Source: Cedecea neteri NBRC 105707 = ATCC 33855
Lineage (GTDB): Bacteria > Pseudomonadota > Gammaproteobacteria > Enterobacterales > Enterobacteriaceae
DNA length: 44,374 nt
Assembly (NCBI RefSeq): GCF_001571265.1
Contig: NZ_BCTL01000049.1
Span: forward strand, 1 to 44,374
Direction of reading: 5' to 3'
Shown here piece after piece: positions 16,740-25,503 of the stretch; positions within the stretch are counted from its first letter, which is position 1, and every line of letters starts with the position of its first letter. A program made the translations under genes and the position numbers. The notes beneath the pieces were generated by a model. The model searched no databases, had not been told where the DNA came from, and saw only the letters and a list, made by a program, of their open reading frames with translations.

Positions 16740-17960
16740 TTAAATTCCGTCGCGGTCCAGCGGGCAGCTCATGCAGCGTGCGCCGCCGCGCCCGCGCCCC
16801 AGTTCATCGCCAGGGATCGGCAGAACGGTGATCCCGGCTTTGTCGTATTTCTCGTTGGTCCAGATGTTGCGTTCGTAGCCGATGACAACGCCGGGACGAA
16901 CGGTCAGCACGTTGTTGGCGTCGTTCCACTGCTCGCGCTCCGCTTCAAAGGCGTCGCCGCCGGTGGTGATGAGCTTGACCTGATCGATCCCCAGCGCTTT
17001 TTCGATGGCGTTCACCAGGCTGGTTTCCTGGTGGCGCTTGATGCCGCCGTGGCCGTCAGGGGTTAAGGTCCAGCACTGCACGTCTTTGCGGACGACTTCC
17101 GGGTAAACGGAGAAGGTGTCAATATCGAGATGGGTCATGACGGTGTCGAGGTGCATGCAGGAGCGATGTTTCGGCAGCTCGACGGCAATCACGCGGCTTG
17201 CCTGCTGGTGTTTGAATAATGATTCAGCGAGAAACTCTATGCCCTGAGGCGTGGTGCGTTCGGACATGCCAATTAATACCGCACCGCGGCCAATGACTAA
17301 TACGTCTCCGCCTTCCAACGTGGCGTGGTCGTAATTAATATTTTCATCGCCGTAATATTTAATGAATTTTCCGTCGGTAAATGCCGGATGCCAGCGATAA
17401 ATTGCCCTTAAATTATTGGTTTCGCGTTGGCGAGCCGCTTTGGCCATTGGGTTAATAGAGACGCCGTTATAAATCCAGCAGGATGTATCGCGGGTAAATA
17501 AATGATTTGGTAGTGGCTTCATAATAAAATCGGTCAGGGCGTGGGTATCCACTACCATATTTTTTATATGCGTTGGAATTTCCCCGTAGGTCAGCCCGCC
17601 GGAAAGGCGACGCGCCAGTTCACGGTGTGGCATATCGGCCAGCCAGCCGCGCACATCGGAGGCGAAAGCTGGCCCCAGCCGATAGTCTGAAACTTGCGTA
17701 TTCAGCAGCCAGGCCTTGGCATCGCTGACGTCCAGCGTCTGCGTCAGCAGGTCGGTGAGCAGCAGAACCTCAACGCCTTCACCGCGCAGGGTGTTGGCGA
17801 ACACATCATGTTCTTCACCGGCGCGTTCAACCGACAGCACGTCGTCAAATAATAATTCCTGACAGTTTGAAGGGGTAAGTCTTTTCAGGCTGAGGTTTGG
17901 GCGATGCAGCATCACGCTACGTAATTGACCTATTTCGGAACCGACATAATGTTTGTCCAT
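16740..17960 (-). CDS. arcA: Arginine deiminase
   Basis: This enzyme hydrolyses arginine to citrulline and ammonia, the first step of the deiminase pathway and also an acid-resistance reaction. The 406-residue protein ends in [15 protein letters not shown], with the catalytic cysteine C396. The guanidinium-binding segment GGDVLVIG and the conserved H in [11 protein letters not shown] are present. The start ATG ending at 17960 has AAAGGAA six bases upstream. It is first in the operon and lies below a long AT-rich control region with CRP- and FNR-like sites. This symbol is the deiminase, not the response regulator ArcA. Confidence 0.97.
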   Translation of the reverse strand: MDKHYVGSEIGQLRSVMLHRPNLSLKRLTPSNCQELLFDDVLSVERAGEEHDVFANTLRGEGVEVLLLTDLLTQTLDVSDAKAWLLNTQVSDYRLGPAFASDVRGWLADMPHRELARRLSGGLTYGEIPTHIKNMVVDTHALTDFIMKPLPNHLFTRDTSCWIYNGVSINPMAKAARQRETNNLRAIYRWHPAFTDGKFIKYYGDENINYDHATLEGGDVLVIGRGAVLIGMSERTTPQGIEFLAESLFKHQQASRVIAVELPKHRSCMHLDTVMTHLDIDTFSVYPEVVRKDVQCWTLTPDGHGGIKRHQETSLVNAIEKALGIDQVKLITTGGDAFEAEREQWNDANNVLTVRPGVVIGYERNIWTNEKYDKAGITVLPIPGDELGRGRGGARCMSCPLDRDGI

Positions 17961-18083
17961 GACTATTCCTTTGCATTAATTCGGAGATAAAAGTGCCTGT
18001 GGCGCAATGAATATTGCGTCGCGATTTTAATAACCCGTTAAGTTGTCTTCGTGGCGTATCTTAATTTCTTCACAACCATTTAA

Positions 18084-18099
18084 TGTGAGATTTATCACG
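18084..18099. promoter_or_regulatory. CRP site upstream of arcA
   Basis: TGTGAGATTTATCACG matches the CRP consensus TGTGA-N6-TCACA at nine of ten half-site positions. It lies about 125-140 bp before the arcA start codon, a plausible activating distance. It predicts higher arc expression when preferred carbon is absent. Confidence 0.72.
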
Positions 18100-18133
18100 T
18101 GCTCAAGGCCGTTTTTATTTGTCTTGCTATTAA

Positions 18134-18147
18134 TTGATGAACGTCAG
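18134..18147. promoter_or_regulatory. FNR-like site upstream of arcA
   Basis: TTGATGAACGTCAG matches the FNR consensus TTGAT-N4-ATCAA at eight of ten positions. Anaerobic activation of arc operons by FNR-type proteins is known in other bacteria. The imperfect half makes this tentative. Confidence 0.45.
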
Positions 18148-18290
18148 AAAACAGTAATTATGCTGATAATGACAAATGCATAATTACTCGCTGGAGGGTT
18201 TTTAATTATTTCTGAGTGTTAAAGGGTTGTGATTTTATGCGAAAAGAGAAATTTCTTAATGCATTGATTATTAATGTTATTTATTTTCAG

Positions 18291-18308
18291 AGTGAATGAT
18301 TATTCATT
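18291..18308. promoter_or_regulatory. ARG box in the arcA control region
   Basis: TGAAT-GATT-ATTCA is a perfectly symmetric ArgR half-site pair at the canonical spacing. It lies 333 bp above the arcA start codon, far outside a promoter-overlapping repression position. A second ARG box at the usual 21-bp offset is at best very weak. Confidence 0.5.
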
Positions 18309-18550
18309 GCGGGTTTTGTTTAATGCCGTGAAGGGAAGAAAAGGAACAATAGTTATTTTCAATCGGGCATTAATGCAGTGAATTGAAACTGTGAGCGGAA
18401 AGAGTTTTTTCTTATTACTTTCAATAAAACAAGGTGTTGGTGGTTCATTTAAGCTGGCGTTGTATGAGGTTATGTCTTTTTTGTGCATAAAAAACGCGGG
18501 TGATGCACCAGACGTGCAACATCTTTAGTAATAAACATGCGGGAGAAAAG

Positions 18551-18582
18551 AAAACCCCTCGGGCGGGAAAGCCGCCGAGGGG
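18551..18582 (-). terminator. argI terminator
   Basis: On the minus strand CCCCTCGG and CCGAGGGG arms, with an inner CGG/CCG extension, are followed by TTTTCTTTT. It lies 27 bp below the argI stop. Confidence 0.88.
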
Positions 18583-18609
18583 CCAGGATAAGCCCTGGGA
18601 GCGAAGAAA

Positions 18610-19614
18610 CTATTTTGCCAGCGTGGCGACCATAACGGCCTTGATGGTGTGCATCCGGTTTTCAGCCTGGTCGAACACCACGCTATGGGAAGACTCAAAC
18701 ACTTCGTCGGTAACCTCCATGCCGCCGTGGAGATCGAACTCCTGCGCCATTTGTTTCCCCAGCGTGGTTTGATCGTCGTGAAATGCCGGCAGGCAGTGCA
18801 GGAATTTGACCTGCGGGTTGCCGGTTAACGCCAGCATAGCGCTGTTAACCTGATAAGGGCGCAGCAGGGCGATACGCTCGGCCCACTTCTCTTTGGCTTC
18901 GCCCATCGACACCCAGACGTCGGTATAGATGAAATCCGCCCCTTTAACGCCCGCGGCAACGTCCTCGGTTAGCGTGATTTTCCCGCCCGTTTTTTCGGCC
19001 ATAGCTTTGCATTCGGCGACCAGCTTTTCATCCGGCCAGCAGGCTTTAGGCGCCACCAGGCGCAAATCCAGCCCGGTCAGCGCGGCGGCTTCCAGCATGG
19101 AATTACCCATGTTGTTGCGCGCGTCCCCGGCGTACACCAGCGCCATCTCATTCAGGTTTTTGCCCGGCAGCTGTTCTTGCATGGTGAGCAAATCCGCGAG
19201 CAGTTGGGTCGGGTGATACTCGTTGGTCAGGCCATTCCACACCGGCACGCCCGCATAGCTGGCAAGGGTTTCGACGATGTCCTGGCCATAGCCGCGGTAC
19301 TGGATGCCGTCATAAATACGCCCCAGTACGCGCGCCGTATCCTTAATTGATTCTTTATGCCCAATCTGGCTGCCGCTTGGGCCGAGGTAAGTGACGCGAG
19401 CGCCCTGGTCGTAAGCGGCAACTTCGAAAGAGCAGCGAGTACGAGTCGAATCTTTTTCGAAGATGAGCGCAATATTTTTTCCATTAAGATGCTGAATCTC
19501 CGTTCCTTTTTTCTTATCGCTTTTCAGTTTGGCGGACAGAGTCAGCAATTCGTTCAGTTGGGCAGGGGTAAAATCGAGCAGCTTAAGAAAGTTTTTCTGA
19601 TAGAAGTGACTCAT
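18610..19614 (-). CDS. argI: Ornithine carbamoyltransferase, biosynthetic
   Basis: This enzyme makes citrulline from ornithine and carbamoyl phosphate in arginine synthesis. The 334 residues start [19 protein letters not shown] like E. coli ArgI and contain [22 protein letters not shown] and HCLPAFH. GAGGA precedes the ATG ending at 19614. Two tandem ARG boxes at 19641-19679 cover its promoter, the pattern of a gene repressed by arginine, which distinguishes it from the catabolic paralogue arcB. It has its own terminator. Confidence 0.96.
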   Translation of the reverse strand: MSHFYQKNFLKLLDFTPAQLNELLTLSAKLKSDKKKGTEIQHLNGKNIALIFEKDSTRTRCSFEVAAYDQGARVTYLGPSGSQIGHKESIKDTARVLGRIYDGIQYRGYGQDIVETLASYAGVPVWNGLTNEYHPTQLLADLLTMQEQLPGKNLNEMALVYAGDARNNMGNSMLEAAALTGLDLRLVAPKACWPDEKLVAECKAMAEKTGGKITLTEDVAAGVKGADFIYTDVWVSMGEAKEKWAERIALLRPYQVNSAMLALTGNPQVKFLHCLPAFHDDQTTLGKQMAQEFDLHGGMEVTDEVFESSHSVVFDQAENRMHTIKAVMVATLAK

Positions 19615-19640
19615 TTTTTCCTCGCGTGGCGCAAGCCTTA

Positions 19641-19679
19641 ATTGAATTAAAATTCAATTTATATGTATGAATATTCAAT
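19641..19679. promoter_or_regulatory. Tandem ARG boxes of argI
   Basis: Box 1 (19641-19658) has TGAAT-TAAA-ATTCA, a perfect symmetric site. Box 2 (19662-19679) has TGTAT-GAAT-ATTCA. They are separated by 3 bp, the spacing that lets one ArgR hexamer hold both. They overlap TATAAA-like -10 sequence on the minus strand about 45 bp above the argI start. Confidence 0.88.
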
Positions 19680-19777
19680 TGCAACCCCGTGTGTTAAAAC
19701 TTTGCGGTGAAAGGTGGAGGCAAACCCCGGCGTGTGTGAAAATGAGAGTATCTACCTACACATTTGAGGAAAGGGCC

Positions 19778-20206
19778 ATGGCAAATCCAGAACAGCTGGA
19801 AGAACAGCGCGAAGAAACACGTTTAATCATTGAGGAACTGCTGGACGACGGTAGCGATCCGGACGCGTTGTACACCATCGAACACCACCTTTCTGCGGAT
19901 GATTTCGAAACGCTGGAGAAAGCCGCCGTTGAAGCTTTCAAGCTGGGTTATGAAGTCACCGACCCGGAAGAGCTGGAAGTTGAAGAAGGCGATACCGTCA
20001 TCTGCTGCGACATCCTGAGCGAATGTGCGCTGAACGCTGAACTGATTGGTGCCCAGGTTGAACAGCTGCTGAACCTGGCAGAGAAATTCGGCGTGGAATA
20101 CGACGGCTGGGGCACCTACTTCGAAGACCCGAATGGCGAAGAAGGTGAGGAAGGCGAAGAAGGCGACGAATATCAGGACGAAGACGACGACGGCGTGCGT
20201 CACTAA
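19778..20206 (+). CDS. rraB: RNase E inhibitor RraB
   Basis: This acidic protein binds RNase E and alters degradosome activity and mRNA decay. It begins [20 protein letters not shown] like E. coli RraB and keeps the core [15 protein letters not shown] and [14 protein letters not shown]. The ATG at 19778 gives 142 aa, four more than E. coli, all in the C-terminal acidic tail where a [12 protein letters not shown] tract reflects short tandem GGCGAA-type repeats. AGGAAAGGG precedes the start. It diverges from argI, as in E. coli. Confidence 0.96.
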   Translation: MANPEQLEEQREETRLIIEELLDDGSDPDALYTIEHHLSADDFETLEKAAVEAFKLGYEVTDPEELEVEEGDTVICCDILSECALNAELIGAQVEQLLNLAEKFGVEYDGWGTYFEDPNGEEGEEGEEGDEYQDEDDDGVRH

Positions 20207-20217
20207 AAGTAAGCGGT

Positions 20218-20238
20218 GCAGCGGCGTTCAGCCGCTGC
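20218..20238 (+). other. Hairpin between rraB and miaE
   Basis: Perfect 8-bp arms GCAGCGGC and GCCGCTGC around GTTCA lie 12 bp after rraB and end 15 bp before miaE. No T-run follows, so it is more likely an RNA processing or stabilising structure than a terminator. Confidence 0.45.
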
Positions 20239-20253
20239 GCTTCAGGATACCTC

Positions 20254-21015
20254 ATGGACTACCAGCAACTCCTCTCCCCGATTACCCAATTCCTGCTGTG
20301 CCCCACGCCCGAAGCGTGGATTCAAAAAGCCCGTCGCCCGGAAAACCTGGCGCTGCTGTTAACCGACCACATGGTGTGCGAGCTTAAAGCCGCGCAAACC
20401 GCCATGCTGCTGATCCGCAAATACGTTGCCGATAAAGAGAGTTCGCAGGCGCTGCTGGCCTGGCTGCAGCCTTATGAAGCCTTTACCTTCCGCGACGGTG
20501 AGGAACCGGATTTTCTCTCGCTCCACAAAGGGCTGAGTAAAAGCATCATGCCGAAAACGGAGCATGGCTGGGGGCAGCGGCTTATCGACAGCATGGTGCT
20601 GCTGATCAAAGAAGAGCTGCACCATTTTTGGCAGGTGCGGGAAATTATGATTGCCCGTAACATCCCGTACGCCAAAATCACCGCCAGCCGCTACGCTAAA
20701 GGTTTACTGAGTGAAACACGCACTCATGAACCGCTGATGTTGGTCGATAAGCTTATCTGCGGGGCCTACATTGAAGCGCGATCTTGTGAACGATTTGCCG
20801 CGCTGGCGCCGCACCTGGATGATGAATTACGGCGTTTTTACCTGTCGCTGCTGCGCTCTGAAGCGCGTCATTACCAGGATTATTTAACCCTGGCGGAACA
20901 CATTGCCGGGGGCGATATCAGTGAACGCGTTTGTTTCTTTGGCCACGTCGAGGCCGGGCTTATCCAAAGCCACGACGACGAGTTTCGTTTCCACAGCGGC
21001 GTACCCGCAGAGTAG
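20254..21015 (+). CDS. miaE: tRNA 2-methylthio-N6-isopentenyladenosine37 hydroxylase
   Basis: This non-haem diiron oxygenase hydroxylates ms2i6A37 to ms2io6A in tRNAs reading UNN codons, an oxygen-dependent last step after MiaA and MiaB. The 253 residues contain the ferritin-like ligand motifs EELHHF, EARSCERF and SEARHYQDY. AGGAT precedes the ATG. The gene is absent from E. coli K-12 but stands beside rraB and argI in Salmonella, matching the arrangement here. Confidence 0.94.
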   Translation: MDYQQLLSPITQFLLCPTPEAWIQKARRPENLALLLTDHMVCELKAAQTAMLLIRKYVADKESSQALLAWLQPYEAFTFRDGEEPDFLSLHKGLSKSIMPKTEHGWGQRLIDSMVLLIKEELHHFWQVREIMIARNIPYAKITASRYAKGLLSETRTHEPLMLVDKLICGAYIEARSCERFAALAPHLDDELRRFYLSLLRSEARHYQDYLTLAEHIAGGDISERVCFFGHVEAGLIQSHDDEFRFHSGVPAE

Positions 21016-21026
21016 AAGGAAGTAAC

Positions 21027-21842
21027 ATGAACTGGACCCATGTCATTATTGCAGGCTATGTCGGGGCTGTGATAGCCGCGGCGGTGGCGGTATTTCGCAA
21101 GAAAGGCTGGGTCGGTAAAGCGGGCGCGGCGGTCATTGCGCTGGTTGCCATCATGGCGTGGAACATCTTCGACGTAAAATACCTTATCCCTCGCGATCGG
21201 GCCGGACAGGAGCTAGCGGGGCTTGATGAGGCGATGGCCCAGATGCCGGTTTACCAGGTGCTGAAAGAGCAAGAGCCTGCGCTGTGGATGTCTATCCGCC
21301 AGCAGGCGGTCGAGATGCACCAGCAGGGAAAAACCGAACAGGAGGTTATCGACACCATCCAGCCGCAAATCCTCGCCGTAGAGACGAAACGCCTGCAAAG
21401 CGCGACGGATGACAACGTCGTGGCGTTTATGCAGGTAAACATGCAGCAAACGGCGATGGTGCAAAAATCCAGCGATGACGCCTGTTTCCGCTTCCTGTTC
21501 CCGGACGTGAAAGGGGGCATCAACTCCACGAAAATTCTGCCCCGCGACGTGACGCTGCGCCGCATGCAGGTGGATGCAGCGATGATGCGCTCCGCCTACG
21601 GTTCGGACAAACACAGCGTGACTGACGCAGAACGCGAACAGGCGCGGCAGGATATTCAGCCTATCGTCCGGCAATTGACGAAGCGTTATGGGAGCGATCT
21701 CCAGCTCATGTCGGACCCGCATAAAGCGGTGGGCAAAGAGGGGCTGGTCTGTAACCAGGTTCAGGAACTATGGCGCAACGTTCTTCAGCTTCCTCCCGCT
21801 CGAGCGGCTGGGATCATCCGCCTGTCGGTTGCGCAGGAATAA
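21027..21842 (+). CDS. Unknown membrane-anchored protein
   Basis: I do not recognise this 271-residue protein. It starts at the ATG with AGAAGGAAG upstream, 11 bp after miaE, so the two are probably cotranscribed. The first 48 residues hold two hydrophobic segments (about 4-22 and 30-47) separated by RKKGWVGK. The remainder is polar, alpha-helical in appearance, and contains two cysteines (in DDACFRF and GLVCNQV) that could pair if the domain is periplasmic. There is no known catalytic motif that I can see. The upstream part of the open frame (from 20931) overlaps miaE and is not coding. Confidence 0.8.
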   Translation: MNWTHVIIAGYVGAVIAAAVAVFRKKGWVGKAGAAVIALVAIMAWNIFDVKYLIPRDRAGQELAGLDEAMAQMPVYQVLKEQEPALWMSIRQQAVEMHQQGKTEQEVIDTIQPQILAVETKRLQSATDDNVVAFMQVNMQQTAMVQKSSDDACFRFLFPDVKGGINSTKILPRDVTLRRMQVDAAMMRSAYGSDKHSVTDAEREQARQDIQPIVRQLTKRYGSDLQLMSDPHKAVGKEGLVCNQVQELWRNVLQLPPARAAGIIRLSVAQE

Positions 21843-21887
21843 CCCGCAGCCATAGCGTCAGAATCGCTTAAGACTTGAACAGCCACT

Positions 21888-21916
21888 CGCTTGCCGCTAA
21901 GGTAAGCGCGTTTTTT
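21888..21916 (+). terminator. Terminator-like hairpin just before uhpA
   Basis: Arms CGCTTGCC and GGTAAGCG (one G-T pair, loop GCTAA) are followed by CG and six T. The run of T ends only 18 bases before the uhpA ATG. It could end the miaE transcript, or attenuate uhpA. A weak promoter, TTGAAC (21875-21880), 17 bases, TAAGGT (21898-21903), overlaps it; if used, the hairpin would not be fully transcribed. Confidence 0.6.
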
Positions 21917-21934
21917 ACCTTCCTGGAAAGCATC

Positions 21935-22525
21935 ATGACCGCTATCGCCCTTATCGACGACCACCTTATCGTCCGCTCCGGCTTTGCCCAACTTCTTGGG
22001 CTGGAGGCGGATTTTCAGGTTGTGGCCGAATTTGGCTCCGGGCGTGAAGCGCTGGTGGGGCTGCCGGGTCAAGGCGTGCAGGTCTGCATCTGCGATATCT
22101 CAATGCCGGATATCTCCGGGCTGGAACTGCTTAGCCAACTGCCGAAAGGGATGGCGATCATTATGCTGTCGGTGCACGACAGCCCGGCGCTGGTGGAACA
22201 GGCGCTGAACGCCGGGGCACGCGGCTTTTTATCCAAACGCTGCAGTCCCGACGAACTCATTGCCGCGGTGCGTACCGTGGCGACGGGTGGCTGCTACCTC
22301 ACGCCGGATATCGCCATGAAGCTGGCGGCCGGGCGGCAGGATCCGCTGACGAAGCGCGAGCGCCAGGTGGCGGAAAAACTGGCGCAGGGCATGGCGGTGA
22401 AAGAGATTGCCACCGAGCTGGGGCTGTCGCCGAAGACCGTGCACGTGCACCGCGCCAACCTGATGGAAAAGCTTGACGTCAGCAACGATGTGGCGCTGGC
22501 GCGACGCCTGTTTGACGGTTGGTAA
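21935..22525 (+). CDS. uhpA: Response regulator of hexose-phosphate uptake
   Basis: This NarL/FixJ-family activator of uhpT is phosphorylated by UhpB. The receiver domain has the DDHLIVRSG start and phospho-acceptor D54 (ICDISMPD). The C-terminal LuxR-type helix-turn-helix is [15 protein letters not shown] through [17 protein letters not shown]. At 196 residues it equals E. coli UhpA. The ATG at 21935 has CTGGAAAG upstream. Its stop overlaps the uhpB start (TAATG), so translation of the two is coupled. Confidence 0.97.
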   Translation: MTAIALIDDHLIVRSGFAQLLGLEADFQVVAEFGSGREALVGLPGQGVQVCICDISMPDISGLELLSQLPKGMAIIMLSVHDSPALVEQALNAGARGFLSKRCSPDELIAAVRTVATGGCYLTPDIAMKLAAGRQDPLTKRERQVAEKLAQGMAVKEIATELGLSPKTVHVHRANLMEKLDVSNDVALARRLFDGW

Positions 22526-24027
22526 TGCGGCCTTTCTTCTCGCGGCTGATCGCCGTTATCGCCAGTTTCTTTATCTTCTCAGCCGGATGGTTTTGCCTGT
22601 GGAGTATTAGCCTGCACCTGGTGGAACGTCCCGAGCTGGCGGTGCTGCTGTTTCCCTTTGGGCAGCGTTTAGGGCTGATGCTGCAATGCCCGCGCGGCTA
22701 CTGGCCGGTTCTGCTGGGCGCAGAGTGGCTGATGCTGGCCTGGCTCGCGCAGGAAGTGGCCCTGGCGCATCTGCCGCTGCTGATGCTGGGCGGGGTGCTC
22801 ACCATCCTGCCGGTGGCGCTTATCTCCCGCTATCGCCATCAGCGTGACTGGCGAACCCTACTGCGGCAAGGTGCGGCGCTGATTGCCGCAGCGCTGCTCC
22901 AGTCGCTGCCGTGGCTGAACCAGGGGCAAGAATCCTTGAATGCGCTATTGCTGACGCTGACCGGCGGCTTAACGCTGGCGCCGACCTGCCTGGTGCTCTG
23001 GCACTATCTGACCAGCACCGTCTGGCAGCCTCTTGGCCCGGCGCTGGTTTCCCAGCCGGTCAACTGGCGCGGGCGTCACCTGATTTGGTATTTGCTGCTG
23101 TTTGCCGTTAGCCTCTGGCTGCAGCTGGGGTTACCCGCCGAACTCTCCCGTTTTACGCCGTTCTGCCTGGCGTTGCCGATTATCGCCCTGGCCTGGCACT
23201 ACGGCTGGCAGGGGGCGCTGATTGCCACCCTGATGAACGCCATCGCGCTGATCGCCAGCCAGACCTGGCACGATCATCCGGTGGATCTTCTGCTTTCATT
23301 GCTGGCTCAAAGCCTGACCGGGTTGTTGCTAGGCGCAGGGATCCAGCGCCTGCGTGAACTTAATCAGTCTTTGCAAACCGAGCTGGCACGCAACCGCCGC
23401 CTTGCCGAACGCCTGCTGGAAACCGAAGAAAGCGTGCGGCGGGAAGTGGCGCGCGAACTGCATGACGACATTGGGCAGACCATCACCGCGATCCGCACCC
23501 AGGCCGGCATCGTCCAGCGTCAGGCGCCGGAAAACGAAGGCGTTAAGCTCAGCGGGGCGCACATTGAACAGCTTTCGCTGGGGGTTTATGACTCGGTTCG
23601 TCGCCTGCTGGGGCGCTTGCGTCCGCGCCAGCTGGATGATTTATCGCTCGAGCAGGCAATACGTTCTCTGCTGCGCGAAATGGAGCTGGAAAGCCGCGGC
23701 ATCGTCAGCCACATAAACTGGCAAATCGATGAGCCCCTGCTTAGCGAAGGGCAGCGCGTGACGCTGTTCCGCGTTTGCCAGGAAGGGCTCAATAACATCG
23801 TGAAGCACGCCAGCGCCAGCGCGGTAACATTACAAGGCTGGCAGCAGGACGAGCGGCTGATGCTGGTGATTGAGGACGACGGCAGCGGTTTGCCGCCGGG
23901 TTCCGGGCAGCAAGGCTTTGGGCTTACCGGGATGCGCGAACGCGTCACGGCGCTGGGCGGAACGTTCGCGATTTCCTGCACTCACGGCACGCGCGTCAGC
24001 GTTAGCCTGCCATTGCGTTATGCCTAA
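22525..24027 (+). CDS. uhpB: Sensor histidine kinase UhpB
   Basis: This inner-membrane kinase works with UhpC to sense external glucose-6-phosphate and phosphorylate UhpA. The N-terminal half has about eight hydrophobic segments (MASE1-like). The HisKA_3 dimerisation region carries H313 in [11 protein letters not shown], and the ATPase domain has the N-box ([13 protein letters not shown]) and [10 protein letters not shown]. With the ATG at 22525 it is 500 aa, as in E. coli; a TTG two codons earlier is also in frame. Confidence 0.97.
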   Translation: MRPFFSRLIAVIASFFIFSAGWFCLWSISLHLVERPELAVLLFPFGQRLGLMLQCPRGYWPVLLGAEWLMLAWLAQEVALAHLPLLMLGGVLTILPVALISRYRHQRDWRTLLRQGAALIAAALLQSLPWLNQGQESLNALLLTLTGGLTLAPTCLVLWHYLTSTVWQPLGPALVSQPVNWRGRHLIWYLLLFAVSLWLQLGLPAELSRFTPFCLALPIIALAWHYGWQGALIATLMNAIALIASQTWHDHPVDLLLSLLAQSLTGLLLGAGIQRLRELNQSLQTELARNRRLAERLLETEESVRREVARELHDDIGQTITAIRTQAGIVQRQAPENEGVKLSGAHIEQLSLGVYDSVRRLLGRLRPRQLDDLSLEQAIRSLLREMELESRGIVSHINWQIDEPLLSEGQRVTLFRVCQEGLNNIVKHASASAVTLQGWQQDERLMLVIEDDGSGLPPGSGQQGFGLTGMRERVTALGGTFAISCTHGTRVSVSLPLRYA

Positions 24028-24036
24028 GGGGCGAGC

Positions 24037-25365
24037 ATGTTCAGTTTTTTAAAAGTCCCGGCAAGCGCCGCGCCGCTTAGCGACAAAAGTGAGATTGATG
24101 CCCGCTACCGTTACTGGCGTCGTCATATCCTGATAACTATCTGGCTCGGCTATGCGCTGTTTTACTTTACCCGCAAAAGCTTTAACGCCGCCGCGCCGGA
24201 AATCCTCGCCACCGGCGTGATGGAGCGCACCGATATCGGCCTGCTGGCGACGCTGTTTTACATCACCTACGGCCTGTCGAAATTCTTCTCCGGGATCGTC
24301 AGCGATTTCTCCAACGCCCGTTATTTTATGGGCATCGGGCTGATAGCCACCGGCATCGTGAATATCCTGTTTGGCTTCTCGACCTCGCTTTGGGCGTTTG
24401 CGCTGCTGTGGGCGCTGAACGCCTTTTTCCAGGGCTGGGGATCGCCGGTCTGCGCCCGCCTGCTCACGGCCTGGTATTCCCGCAGCGAGCGCGGCGGCTG
24501 GTGGGCGGTATGGAACACGGCGCACAACGTGGGCGGGGCGTTAATCCCGATTATCATGGGCGCTGCGGCGCTGCAGTACGGCTGGCGTGTCGGGATGATG
24601 ATTGCCGGCGGGCTGGCGATTATCGCCGGGCTGTTTTTGTGCTGGCGGCTGCGGGACAGGCCGCAAACCGTGGGCTTACCGGCGGTCGGCGACTGGCAGC
24701 ATGACGAGCTGGAAATCGCTCAGCAGCAGGAAGGTGCAGGGCTGACGCGCAAAGAAATCCTCTACAAGTACGTGCTGGTGAATCCTTACATCTGGCTGCT
24801 GTCCCTGTGCTACGTGCTGGTTTACGTGGTGCGGGCGGCGATCAACGACTGGGGCAATCTTTACATGTCGGAGACGCTCGGCGTCGGGCTGGTTACCGCC
24901 AACTCGGCGGTGACGATGTTCGAACTGGGCGGGTTTATCGGCGCATTGGTGGCGGGGTGGGGCTCGGACAAACTGTTCAACGGCAACCGTGGCCCGATGA
25001 ACCTGATCTTCGCCGCAGGCATTCTGCTTTCCGTTGGCTCGCTGTGGCTGATGCCCTTTGCCAGCTACGTGATGCAGGCGGCCTGTTTCTTTACCACCGG
25101 TTTCTTCGTGTTTGGGCCGCAGATGCTGATCGGCATGGCGGCGGCAGAATGCTCGCACAAAGAGGCCGCGGGCGCGGCGACGGGGTTTGTCGGGCTGTTT
25201 GCCTATCTTGGCGCGTCGCTTTCCGGCTGGCCGCTGGCGCGGGTGATCGACATTTGGCACTGGAGCGGCTTCTTCGCCGTGATCGCGATTGCTGCCGGAA
25301 TATCGGCTTTGCTGCTGCTGCCGTTCTTGAACGCCCAGGCCCCGCGCGAGGCTAACGAAGCGTGA
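24037..25365 (+). CDS. uhpC: Membrane sensor protein UhpC
   Basis: UhpC is a major facilitator-family protein that acts as receptor for external glucose-6-phosphate and controls UhpB; it also transports weakly. It has 442 residues with twelve predicted membrane segments and the organophosphate-antiporter motif region (YFTRKSFNAAAPE near the first segment and FGPQMLIGMAAAECSHKEAAG late). It is related to UhpT encoded next to it. Nine bases separate it from uhpB, so it belongs to the uhpABC operon. Confidence 0.96.
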   Translation: MFSFLKVPASAAPLSDKSEIDARYRYWRRHILITIWLGYALFYFTRKSFNAAAPEILATGVMERTDIGLLATLFYITYGLSKFFSGIVSDFSNARYFMGIGLIATGIVNILFGFSTSLWAFALLWALNAFFQGWGSPVCARLLTAWYSRSERGGWWAVWNTAHNVGGALIPIIMGAAALQYGWRVGMMIAGGLAIIAGLFLCWRLRDRPQTVGLPAVGDWQHDELEIAQQQEGAGLTRKEILYKYVLVNPYIWLLSLCYVLVYVVRAAINDWGNLYMSETLGVGLVTANSAVTMFELGGFIGALVAGWGSDKLFNGNRGPMNLIFAAGILLSVGSLWLMPFASYVMQAACFFTTGFFVFGPQMLIGMAAAECSHKEAAGAATGFVGLFAYLGASLSGWPLARVIDIWHWSGFFAVIAIAAGISALLLLPFLNAQAPREANEA

Positions 25366-25377
25366 TACGCCTCACTC

Positions 25378-25399
25378 TTTTGCCCGATAAAGGGCAAAA
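25378..25399 (+). terminator. Hairpin after uhpC
   Basis: Arms TTTTGCCC and GGGCAAAA around GATAAA start 13 bases below the uhpC stop. The T-run is in the 5' arm and only a modest TTTT follows 9 bases later, so termination would be partial, leaving uhpT mostly to its own promoter. Confidence 0.5.
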
Positions 25400-25419
25400 C
25401 TAAGAAATTTTCCCGGTTC

Positions 25420-25465
25420 GGCCTGGACGCTGTCTCAGGCCAGTTTGCTCGCTGATTTTTACAAT
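25420..25465 (+). promoter_or_regulatory. uhpT promoter with inverted repeat for UhpA
   Basis: An inverted repeat GGCCTG (25420-25425) and CAGGCC (25436-25441) lies 19 bases above a TACAAT -10 candidate (25460-25465). No good -35 is present at the expected place, which fits a promoter dependent on phosphorylated UhpA. Assignment to UhpA is from position and the E. coli model. Confidence 0.62.
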
Positions 25466-25503
25466 GCCTGCCATTAAGCAGGTATTCAAATCAGGAGTCA
25501 TCC

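Larger units (their letters stand above)
17961..18550. other. AT-rich arcA control region
   Basis: About 590 bp without a gene lie between arcA and the argI terminator. Four 60-base lines between 18181 and 18420 contain 22-35% GC, against well over 50% in neighbouring genes. It holds an inverted repeat CGCAAT/ATTGCG (18003-18018), a CRP site, an FNR-like site and an ARG box. A 62-codon frame at 18300-18488 has no ribosome binding site. A small gene or RNA here cannot be excluded. Confidence 0.6.

Noticed and set aside
18003-18018. CGCAAT/ATTGCG inverted repeat as an ARG box
   Set aside because: It is a good inverted repeat but lacks the TGAAT/ATTCA half-sites at canonical spacing, so I did not call it ArgR-binding.
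18300-18488. 62-aa minus-strand frame in the arcA-argI gap
   Set aside because: It has no ribosome binding site and no clear family; it is in AT-rich sequence where open frames are not expected to be long but can arise by chance. Kept only as a possibility.
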